Source: Streptomyces galbus (lineage in GTDB: Bacteria; Actinomycetota; Actinomycetes; Streptomycetales; Streptomycetaceae). Taken from it: a stretch of 64,000 bases of DNA. The notes below the pieces were generated by a model. It had not been told where the DNA came from and did no database searches. It was given only the letters and a program-made list of their open reading frames with translations. Each line of letters begins with the position of its first letter. The stretch's first letter is position 1. The position numbers and the translations under genes were made by a program. Below, piece after piece: positions 23,731 to 35,700 of the stretch. The stretch spans positions 62,001 through 126,000 of the forward strand of contig NZ_SZPR01000036.1 in assembly GCF_005280195.1 (NCBI RefSeq), given 5' to 3'.

Positions 23731-26700
23731 CGCCCGTCCCGCTCTCCAGCGCCCAGCGGCGCCTGTGGTTCCTCGACGACCTCACCGACGGCGGCACCGA
23801 GTACAACACCGGCGTGGCGCTGCGGCTGCGCGGCCCCCTCGACGCGCCGGCCCTGGAACGCGCCCTGCACCGGCTCGCCGCCCGCCACGACTCCCTGCGC
23901 ACCACCTTCGCCACGGTCGACGGACAGGGCGTCCAGCTCGTCGCCCCCGAGCCGGACCTGCCGTTGCGCACCGCCGACGTCGGGCACGTGCCGGCCGACC
24001 GGCGGGACAGCGCCGTCGAGCGCCTGCTGACCGAGGAGCTGCGCCGGCCCCACGACCTGACGACCGGGCCCCTGACCCGGGCGCTGCTCGTCCGCCGGGC
24101 AGCCGAGGACCACGTCCTGCTGCTCGCCCAGCACCACATCGTCACCGACGGCTGGTCGGTCGGCGTCCTGACCCGGGACCTGGCCGCGCTCTACCGCGCG
24201 GAGGCCGCGGGAGACCCCGACGGGCTGCCCGAACCCGGCGTGCAGTACCCGGACTTCGCACTGTGGGAGCGCCGGCGGCACACCGCCGACGCCCACGCCG
24301 ACGACCTCGCCTACTGGAGACGCCACCTCGCCGGCCTCCAGCAGCTCGACCTGCCCACCGACCGGCCGCGGCCCGCGGTGCGCACCACCGCGGGCGCGGC
24401 CCACCGCCAGGACGTACCGCGCCACCTGGTGGACCGGCTGCGGCAACTGGCCGCGGGCCGCGACACCACCGTCTTCACGGTGTTCGCCGCGGCGGCGGCC
24501 GTGCTGTTCGCCCGCTACTCGGGACAGCGGGACGTCGCGTTCGGCACCGTCACCAACGGGCGGGACCGCCGCGAACTCGAGGACGTGACCGGCTTCTTCG
24601 CCAACACCGTGGTCCTGCGCGGCGAGGTCGACGACGCCGCCACGGTGGACCGGTTCGTGCAGAGCATGCGCGCGACCGTGCTGGACGCGTTCGCCCACGA
24701 CGGCGTGCCCTTCGACCGGGTGGTCGAGGAGCTGGCCCCGCCCCGCGACCCCAGCCGCACCCCGCTGGTGCAGGCGCTAGTGGTGCAGCAGGCGGCTCCC
24801 GCCCGGCCGCCGGTCGCCGCCGGACTGCGCATCGAGGACCACCCGCTGCCCCGCCCGGCCGCCCGCTTCGACCTGGTGCTGGAGTTCGCGCCGCGCGCCG
24901 ACGGCGGGCACGAGCTGACGGTCGAGTACAACACCGACCTGTTCGACGCGGCGACCGTGGCCCGCATGGCCCGGCAACTGCGCCACCTGCTCGAAGGGAT
25001 GGCGGACGGCCCGCAGCGGACCCTGGCCGACCTCCCGCTGCTGACCGACGACGAGCGGCGCGTGCTTCTGGACTCCTGGAACCCGCCCGCGGCGGCCGCG
25101 GACCCGGCCGCCGACACCACGCTCCCCGCGCTGTTCGAGGAGCAGGTGACCAGGACGCCCGGCCGTACCGCTGTGACCTGCGGCGACGCCCGGCTGGACT
25201 ATGCGGGCCTGAACCGGCGCGCCAACCGTCTCGCCCGTCTGCTCGCGGCGCGCGGCGCGGGTCCTGAGTCCCTGGTGGCGCTGTGCCTGCCGCGCACCGC
25301 CGGCCTGCTGCCGGTGCTGTGGGCCGTCCTGAAGTCGGGCGCCGGCTACCTGCCGGTCGACCCCGCCTACCCGGCCGAGCGCATCCGCTTCATGCTCACC
25401 GACGCGGCCCCCGCCCTCGTCCTCGCCACCCGGGAGACCGCGCACGCGCTGCCCGAGGACTGCGAACCGCTGCTGCTGGAGGACGTGGCACCCTTCCTCA
25501 CCGAGGCCGCAGCCGACGCCACGGACCTGGCCGGTGCCGACACCGACCTCACGGACACCGACCTCACGGACGCCGACCTCACCGACGCCGACCTCACCGA
25601 CGCCGACCGCACGGCGCCGCTCCACCCGTCCCACCCGGCCTACGTCATCTACACCTCCGGCTCCACCGGCCGGCCCAAGGGCGTGGTCGTCACCCACCGC
25701 AGCGTGGCCGCGCTGGCCGCCTGGGCGCGGGACACGTTCGGGGCGCGCGGCTTCGCCCACGTCGTGGCCTCCACCTCCCTCAACTTCGACGTGTCCGTCT
25801 TCGAGCTGCTGTGCCCCCTGCTGGCCGGCGGCAGCGTCGAAGTCGTCGCCGACCTCACGGCCCTGGCCGACCTCCCCGCGCCCGCCGACGGATCGGGCCC
25901 GTACCGGGCCGGACTGCTCAGCGGCGTCCCGTCCGCGCTGTCCCGGGTGTTCGGCGGCGCGGGCGCCCTGGCGGTGGACACCGTCGTCCTGGCCGGTGAG
26001 GCGCTGCCCGCCCGCACCGTCCGCGACATCCACGACGCCATGCCCGCGGCCGAGGTGGCGAACATCTACGGCCCCACCGAGGCCACGGTCTACGCCACGG
26101 CCTGGTTCTCCGGCGGCACGGTGCCCGACCAGGCCCCGCCCATAGGGCGCCCCGTCGCCCGCACCCGCGCCTACGTCCTGGACCACCTGCTGCGCCCCCA
26201 GCCGCCGGGCGTCACCGGCGAGTTGTACCTCGGCGGCGGCGGACTCGCGCGCGGGTACCTGCACCGCCCCGGCCTGACCGCGGCCCGCTTCGTCGCCGAC
26301 CCGTTCGGCGTTCCCGGGCAGCGCATGTACCGCACGGGCGACCTGGTGCGCTGGAGCTCCGACGGCCAGCTCGAGTACCTCGGCCGCGTCGACCAGCAGG
26401 TCAAGGTGCGCGGCTTCCGCATAGAGCTCGGCGAGGTCGAGGAGGCGCTGCGCGGCTGCGCGGGTGTTGCCGAGGCCGCCGCCACGGTCCGCGACGGCGA
26501 CGGCCACCGCCGCCTGGCCGGGTACGTCGTCCCGGCCCCCGGCGCCACGGTGGAGCCCGAGGCGGTCCGCCGCGCCCTCGGCCGCACCCTGCCCGACTAC
26601 ATGGTCCCGTCGGCCGTCGTGGTGCTGCCCGCCCTGCCGCTCAACCCCAACGGCAAACTGGACCGCGCCCGGCTCCCCGACCCGGCGCCCGCCGAACGCA

Positions 26701-29700
26701 CCGCCCGCCACGTCGCGCCCCGCACCGCGACCGAACGGACCCTGGCCGCCATCTGGGCCGGCGTCCTGCAGGTGGAGCGGGTCGGCGCGGACGACAACTT
26801 CTTCGCGCTGGGCGGCGACTCCATCCTCAGCATCCAGGTCGTGGCCCAGGCCCGGCAGGCGGGCCTGACGATCAGCTCGCGGGACCTCTACCAGCACCAG
26901 ACGCTCGCCGCTCTGGCCCGCCGCGCCGACGAGGCCGGCAGCCGGCGCCGAACCGCCCCGGCCGCGCCCGTCGAGGCCACCGGCGCCGCGCCGCTGACCC
27001 CCATCCAGCACTGGCTCTTCGACAGCGCCGCCGAGCGGGCCGGGCACTTCGCCCAGACGCTGTCGCTCGACCTGCCCGCCGACGTCGACGAGAGCGCGCT
27101 GCAGGCTGCCCTGGACGACGTGGTCGCCCACCACGACGCGCTGCGGTCCCGGTTCCTCGCCGACGGATCGGGCGTCCGCTGGCTGATCGACGGCCCGGCC
27201 GCACACTGCCGCCTCGTCCGCCACACCGGGCCGGACACCGACACCCCGCACCTCGGCCGGTACGACCTGGACCACGGCCCGCTGCTGCGCGCCGTCCTGC
27301 ACGACCGGGGCGACGGACGGCCGCCCGTGCTGCACCTGTCCGTCCACCACCTCGTCGTGGACGGCGTCTCCTGGCGCCTGCTCCTGGAAGACCTCGAACA
27401 CGCCTACCGCGCCCGCCGCGAGGGCCGGGACGGCGCGGCCGCGCTGCCCCGCAAGTCCTCCCCGCTGCGGCAGTGGGCCGAGCGCCTCGCGGCGCACACC
27501 GCCGCCGGCGGCTTCGCCGCGGAGAAGGCGTACTGGTCCCGGCAGACCGAGGGCGTCCCGGCGGCCCTGCCCACCGACCGGGAGGGCACCAACACCTACG
27601 CCTCCCAGCGCTCGGTGACGGTCCGGATCGGCGCCGAGGACACCGACCTGCTGCTGCGGACCCTCCCGGAGACCTACCGCACCCGGGCCAACGACGTCCT
27701 GCTCGCCGCGCTCGGCCGGGTGCTGTGCGGCTGGAGCGGCCACGAGCGGGTCCTGGTCGACGTGGAAGGACACGGCCGCGAGGACCTGTTCGCCGACGTC
27801 GACACCAGCCGCACCGTCGGCTGGTTCACCACCCGCCACCCCGTCGCCCTGGCCGTGCCGCCCGAGGACGACTGGGACGGCGTGCTCAAGCAGGTCAAGG
27901 AACACCTGCGCGCCGTGCCCCGGCACGGCATCGGCCACGGCGCGCTGACCCTGCCGGGCCGCGACGGCGCACCGCTCCCGGCGACCAGTGCCCAGATCAG
28001 CTTCAACTACCTGGGCCGGTTCGGCCTGTCCGGGACCTCCGGGGAGGGCCTGTTCCGCGGGCTGGCCCGCCCGCTGGAGCTGGACGCCGACCCCGCGTCG
28101 ACGCGCCCGCACCCCCTGGAGGTGGTGGGGCGCCTCGACGGCGACAGCCTGGAGTTCACCTGGTTCTACTCCGACCGGCTGCACCGGGAGGAGACCGTCG
28201 CGGACCTCGCGGAGCGCTACGCCGGCGCGCTGGCCGGGCTCGCCCGGCACGCGGCCCGGCCCGGCGCCGCCGGACGCACCCCCTCCGACTTCCCGCTGGC
28301 CCGGCTCGACCAGAGCCACGTCGACCGGATCGCGGGGGAGGACCCGGCCGGCCTCGAGGACGTCCACCCGCTCACGCCCACCCAGGCCGGCATGCTCTTC
28401 CACCGCCTCTCCCAGGCCGACCGCGGCGTGTACTTCCAGCAGTTGACGTTCGTCCTGGACGGCGTGCCCGACCCGGCGGTGCTGGCCGACGCCTGGCAGC
28501 GGGTCACCGACCGCACCCCGGTGCTGCGCGCACGGGTGGTGTGGGAGGACGTGCCCGAGCCGCTGCTCGCGGTGCAGCGCCGGGCCGCCGTACCCGTGGA
28601 GTCCGCCGACTGGCGCGGCCTGACCGCCGCCGAGCAGGACGAGCGGCTGCGCGACCTGCTCGACCGCGACCGGGCCCGGGGCGTCGACCTGACCCGCGCC
28701 CCGCTCCAGCGCCTGGTCCTGGCCCGCGTCTCCGACGCCGCGGTGCGCGTCGTGTGGTCCTTCGACCACCTGATCCTGGACGGCTGGAGCCTGTTCCAGG
28801 TCCTGTCCGACGTGTTCGCCTGCCACTCGGGCCTGTCCGGCACCGCACCGCTCGTGCTGCCCGAGCGCCGCCCGTTCCGCGACTACGTCGCCTGGCTGCG
28901 GGAGCACACCGAGGCGGCCGAGGGCGAACGGCACTGGCGGGCCCGCCTGAACGGGCTGGCCGAGACCACCGCGCTGCCCTTCGACCGCGAGCCCCGCGAG
29001 AGCCACCGCGCGGAGTCCACGGCGGCGGTGCGCGTCACCCTGCCCGAGACGGTCACCAAGTCCCTGCTGGACGTGGCCAGGACGGCGGGCCTGACGGTCA
29101 ACACCCTCGTCCAGGGCGCCTGGGCGGTGCTGATGAGCCGTCAGGCGGGCCGCGACGAAGTGGTGTTCGGCACCACCGTGTCCGGACGGCCGCCGGAGCT
29201 CCCCGGCGCCGACGCCATCACCGGCCTGTTCATCGCCACCCTGCCCACCCGCGTGCGGGTGCCGCGCGACGAGCCGCTGCTCACCTGGCTGGCCCGGCTC
29301 CAGCAGGAGCAGAGCGAGGACCGGCGCCACGACCACGTGCCGCTGCACCGGATGACGGCGTACACCGACCTGCCCGAACGGGCCGCCCTGTTCGACAGCA
29401 TCGTCGTCTTCGAGAACTACCCGGTCGACGACGACCTCGCCGCCGCCCACGGCCTGCGGCTGACCGGCCTGGAGGGGATCGAGACCACCAACTACCCGCT
29501 CAGCCTGGTCGCCTACCCCGGCACGGAGCTCGCCCTGCGCCTCGGCTACGACCCGGACCTCTTCGACGCCGCCACCGTGGAGCGGATGGCCGAGTACCTC
29601 ACCGTCCTGCTGGAGGGCTTCGCCGCCGCCCCGCGGTCCGTCCCCGCCCGGCTGTCCCTGCTGACCGACGCCCGCCGCGAGCAGGTGCTGCACGCCTGGA

Positions 29701-32700
29701 ACGACACGGCCACGGACGCGCCCGTCACCACCACCGCGGACCTCTTCGCCGCCCAGGTGGACCGCACCCCCGACGCCGTCGCGCTGCTGGCCGGCGACGA
29801 GCGGCTGACCTACCGCGACCTCGACACCCGGGCGCGTGCCCTGGCCGGCCGGCTCGCCGCGCTCGGGGTACGCCCGGAGGTCGCCGTCGGCGTGCTCATG
29901 GACCGCTCCACCGCCCTCGTCGTCACCCAGCTCGCCCTCGCCCGCCTCGGCGGCGTGTACGTCCCGCTCGACGGCCGGGCCCCCGGGGACCGGCTGCGCA
30001 CGATGCTCACGGAGGCCGGCGCCGAGCTGCTGCTCACGGACGCCGAATGGCACGCGACGGCCGCGGACCTGCTCCCCGAGGGACACGTCCTGCGCCCGGA
30101 CCTGGACACCGACGGGCCCACCGCGGACCTCGCCACCGTGCCGCGCGTGCACCCGGACAACGTGCAGTACCTCATGTTCACCTCCGGCTCCACCGGCAAC
30201 CCCAAGGGCGTGGCCGCTCGGCAGCGGGACGTCGCCGCGCTCGCCCTCGACCGTTCCTTCGCGAGCCACGACCGCGTCCTGGTGCACTCCCCGCACGCCT
30301 TCGACGCGTCCACCTACGAGCTGTGGGTGCCCCTGCTGCGCGGCGGCACGGCCGTCCTCGCCCCGCCCGGGGAGCTGGACGCCGCCGCCGTACGCCACGC
30401 CATCACCGAACAGGGCGTCAGCAGCGTGTTCCTGACGATCGGCCTGTTCCGCCTGTTCGCCCAGGAGGACCCCGCCTGCCTGCGCGGCGCCCGCGAGGTG
30501 TGGACCGGCGGCGAGGCCGTGCCCGGCGCCGCCGTACGGCGCGTGCTGGACGCCTGCCCCGACCTCACCGTCGTCGACGTGTACGGCCCCACCGAGACCA
30601 CCACCTTCGCCACCCGCCGGCCCTTCCGCGCCGGCGACACCCTGCCTGCGGCCCTCCCCATCGGCCGCCCCCTCGACGACACCCGCGCCTACGTCCTGGA
30701 CGGCGCCCTCCAGCCGCAACCGCCCGGCGTACCGGGGGAGTTGTACCTCGCCGGGGCCGGGCTGGCCCGCGGCTACATCGGCCGCCCCGGCGCCACCGCG
30801 GCCCGCTACCTGGCCGACCCCTACGGACCGCCCGGCGCACGGATGTACCGCACCGGCGACATCGTGCGCTGGAGCGCCGACGGCGACCTGCACTTCGTGG
30901 GACGTGCCGACGACCAGATCAAGATCCGCGGCTTCCGCGTCGAGCCCGCCGAGATCGAGGCGCGGCTCACCGCCCACCCCGCGGTCGCCGAGGCGGTGGT
31001 GTCGGTGTCCCGGCACGAGGGACGCAAGCGCCTGGTCGCGCACCTGGTGCCGGCCCCCGGCGCCACCGTGCCGCAGACGGCCGAGCTGCGCGCCCACGTG
31101 GCCGCGGAACTGCCCGACTACATGGTCCCGGCCGCGTTCGTGCCCCTCGCCGAGCTGCCCCTGACCACGAACGGCAAGGTCGACCGGCGCCGGCTGCCCG
31201 CCCCCGAGTGGTCGGCCGCGGCCGACAGCGCCTACCGCGCGCCGCGCACCGAGGCGGAGCAGGTGCTCGCGGGCATCTGGGCCGAGCTGCTGGGCGTGGA
31301 ACGCGTCGGCCTCGACGACCACTTCTTCATGCTGGGCGGCGACTCCATCGTCAGCATCCAGGTGGTCTCCCGGGCCCGCACCGCCGGACTCGCGCTGACC
31401 CCGCGGGACCTGTTCCGCCACCCCACGCTCGCCGCCCTGGCCGCCGCCTCGACCGGCGCCGTCGCGACCGTCGCGGGCACCGGCACGGTCGCGGGCGAGG
31501 TGCCCCTCACCCCGATCCAGCACTGGTTCCTCGACGCCGAACCGCCGCGCCCGGAGTACTTCAACCAGTCGGTGGTCGTCGAGACCGGCGAGGACGTCGA
31601 TCCCGGCGCCCTGCAGGCCGCACTCGCCGCGCTGTGGACCCACCACGACGCCCTGCGCGCCCGCTTCGCCCGCGCCGCCGACGGCACCTGGGGCCAGGAG
31701 TACACCGCCGCGGACGCCGACGTACCGGAGCTGCTGCGCACGCACGACCTGAGCGGCCGGGACGCCGACGCCGCCGCGGCGGCCGAGGCCCGCCTCACCC
31801 ACGAGGCGCACACCGGCTTCCGGCTGGACACCGGGCCGCTGATCGCCGCCCGCCTGTTCACCGGCGGCGGCCGGCCCCCGCGCCTGCTGCTGACGGCCCA
31901 CCACCTGATCGTCGACGGCGTCTCCTGGCGCGTCCTCCTGGAGGACCTGGAGACCGCCTACCGTCAGGCCAGGAGCGGCGAGCCGGTCCGGCTGCCGCAG
32001 CGCACCACGTCCGTGCGGGAGTGGGTGCGGCGGCTCACCGCCCGCACCGGCGAGGCGGACCTCGCCGCGCAGCGCGCCCACTGGGCCGACGTCTCCCGGC
32101 ACTGCGCCGCACCCCTGCCGGTGGACCTCGACGGCGGCAACACCGCCGCCGACCTGCGCGCCGTGACCGTACGCCTGGACCGACAGCGCACCGAGGACCT
32201 CCTGCGCAAGGTCCCCGGCGTGTACCGCACCCGCGTCGACGACGTCCTGCTGACCGCCCTCGGCCGCGTCCTGGCCGACTGGACCGGCCGCAGCACCGTC
32301 GCCGTGGGGCTGGAGGGACACGGCCGCGAGGACCAGCACTTCGACGACCTCGACCTGTCCCGCACAGTCGGCTGGTTCACCAGCCTCTTCCCGGTCGCCC
32401 TCCGCCTGCCCGACGGCGACTGGGGCGCCGCGCTCAAGGCCGTGAAGGAACAGCTGCGGGCCGTACCCGACCGGGGGATCGGCTACGGCGCCCTGCGCCA
32501 CCTCGCGGGCGACGAACGGCTCGCCGGCGCGCCGCTGCCCGGCATCAGCTTCAACTACCTCGGCCGCTTCGACTGGTCCGCCGCCGGCGCCGAGCTGGTC
32601 CGGGCCGTGCCCGGCGGCCTGGACGGCGCGGAGGACCCCGGCGCGCCCCGCCCGCACCTGCTCGACGTGGTGGCCCGCGTCGAGGACGACGAACTGGAGA

Positions 32701-35700
32701 TCACCTGGCACTACAGCGGCGGCCGCCACCGCGAGGAGACCGTCGCCTCCCTCGCCGGGGGCATGCTGCGCTCGCTGGAGGAGATCGTCGCGCACTGCGC
32801 CGCCCCGCGGGCCGGCGGCCGCACCCCCTCGGACTTCCCGCTGGCCCGGCTCGACCAGGCCGCCGTGGACCGCGTCGTGGGCGACGGCCGCGGCGTCGAG
32901 GACGTGTACCCGCTGACCCCCATGCAGGCGGGCATGCTCTTCCACAGCCTGATGGACCCGCAGGGCCGCACCTACGTCAACCAGGTGCAGGTCGTCCTGC
33001 ACGGCGTCACCGACCCGCACGCCCTCGCCGGGGCGTGGCAGGACACGGCGGACGCCAACGCGATCCTGCGCACCCGCCTGGTGTGGCAGGAGACCGCCGA
33101 ACCCCTCCAGGTGGTCGAGAAGCGGGCCGCCGTGCCCGTCACCCACCACGACTGGACCGGCCGGACCCCCGAGTGGTGCGCGCGGGAGACGGAGGCGCTG
33201 CTGGCCGCCGACCGCGAGGCGGGCATCGACCTCGGGGCGGCCCCGCTGATGCGGCTCGCCCTGATCCGGCTGGCCCCCGACCGGGTGCGCATGGTGTGGA
33301 CGTTCCACCACGTGCTGCTCGACGGGTGGAGCGCGGCCCAGGTGTTCGACGAGGTGTGCGAGCGGTACGCGGCCCGCACCGCCGGCCGCCGCCCGCAGGT
33401 GCCCGACCGGGCCCGCTTCGCCCGCTACCTGGAGTGGCTGGCCGGCCAGGACACCGCCCGCGCCGAACAGCACTGGCGGGACACCCTCGCCGGGTTCGCC
33501 GTACCCACCGAACTGCCCCGCGACCGGCGCTCCGCCGACACCCACGGCGCGTCCTCCTCGGGCACGGTCCGGGTCGCCCTCGGCAAGGAGGTGTCGGCCC
33601 GGCTCAGGGACACCGCCCAGCGGGCCGGGCTGACCGTCAACACCGTGCTCCAGGGCGCCTGGGGCCTGCTGCTGCACCACTACGGTGGCGGCGACGACGT
33701 CGTCTTCGGCACGACCGTGTCGGGCCGCCCGGCCGAACTGCCCGGCGTCACCTCGATGGTGGGCCTGTTCATCAACACCCTGCCCACCCGGCTGCGCGTC
33801 GACCGGCGGCGCCCCCTGCTGGAGTGGCTGCGCGACCTGCAGGCCGCGCAGTCCGAGTCGCGCCGCCACGACTTCGTCTCCCTCGCCCAGCTCCAGTCCT
33901 GGAGCGAAGTCCCCGGCGGCACCGGTCTGTTCGACAGCATCGTCGTCTTCGAGAACTACCCGTTCGACGCGGGCGCCCTGGCCCGGCACGGACTCGCCGT
34001 CGAGCAGGAACGCGACGTCGAGCCGACCAGCTACGCGCTCAGCGTGGTCGTCGCCCCCGGTGACGACGTCACCGTGAGCCTCGACTACGACCCGGTCGCC
34101 TTCGACGCGGCCACCGTCGAGGGGATCGGCGCGAGCCTGCGCACCCTGCTGGCCCAGTTCGCCGCCGGCGCCGACCGCAGCCTGGCCGACCTGACCGTCC
34201 TCGAACCGGCCGACGGACGCCGCCTGCTGGACCGCCTCGCCGGACCCGGGGCGCGGCTGCCGCGGCGCACCCTCCCGGACGCCTTCGCGGACCAGGTCGC
34301 CCGCACCCCCGACGCGCCCGCCGTCCTCCACGGCACCGATGAGTTGACGTACCGTCAGCTCGACGAGCGCGCCAACCGGCTCGCCCGCCTGCTGATCGAG
34401 GCCGGCGCCGGACCGGAGCGGTTCGTCGCCCTGGCCCTGCCCCGTACCGCCGACCTGATCGTGGCGCTCCTCGCGGTCCTCAAGAGCGGCGCCGCCTACC
34501 TGCCGGTCGACCCCGGCTACCCGGCGGAGCGCATCGCGTTCCTCTTCGAGGACGTACGGCCCGACGCGGTCATCACCAGCGCGGAGACCTCCGCACGGCT
34601 GCCGCAGGGCCCCTGCACGCGGATCGCCCTGGACGACCCGGACTGGGCCGCCCGGCTGGCCGCCGCGTCCGCCGCGCCCGTCGGCGACGGCGAGCGGCAC
34701 GGCAGGCTGCTGCCGGACCACCCGGCCTACGTCATCCACACCTCCGGCTCCACCGGCCGGCCCAAGGGCGTCGTCGTCGCGCACGCCTCCGTGGTGGCGC
34801 TGACCGACTGGGCCGCCGCCGAGTTCAGCGGCCGCGGGCTCGCCCACGTCGTGGCGTCGACCTCGCTCAACTTCGACGTGTCGGTGTTCGAGATCTTCTC
34901 GCCGCTGCTGGCGGGCGGCCGGGTGGAGGTCGTCCGCGACCTGCTGGCCCTCGCCGAGCGGACCGAGCCGTGGCGGGCCGGGCTGCTCAGCGCCGTCCCG
35001 TCCGCCCTCGGCCGGCTGCTGGCCGAGGACACCGTGCACGTGGGCGCCGACACCGTCGTCCTGGCCGGCGAGGCCCTGCCCGCCCGCGCCGTCCGGCAGG
35101 TGCGCGCGGCGGTCCCCGGCTGCCGGGTGATGAACATCTACGGCCCCACCGAGGCCACCGTCTACGCCACCGCCTTCACCTGCGACCCGGCCGACCCCGA
35201 CCGGGTGCCGCCCATCGGCCGGCCCGTCGGCGGCGCCCGCGCCTACGTCCTGGACACCCGCATGCGGCCCGTGCCCGTCGGGGCGCCCGGCGAGCTGTAC
35301 CTCGCCGGGACCGGCGTGGCCCGCGGCTACCTGAACCGGCCCGGCCTGACCGCCGGCCGCTTCCTCGCCGACCCCTTCGGCCCGCCCGGCAGCCGCATGT
35401 ACCGCACCGGTGACCTGGTCCGCTGGAGCGCGGACGGTGACCTGCTGTACCTCGGCCGCTCCGACGACCAGGTGAAGGTGCGCGGCTTCCGCATCGAACT
35501 CGGCGAGCTGGAGGCCGCGTTGGCCCGGCACCCGCAGGTCGCCGCGGCCGCCGCCCGCGTCGTGGAGCACGACGGCCACAAGCGTCTCGTCGGCTACGCC
35601 GTGCCCCGCGCCGGCGACCTCCCGGCGCCGGCCGAGCTGCGCGCGTTCCTCGCCCGCACCCTGCCCGACCACCTGGTCCCCGCGGCCGTGGTGCCCCTGG

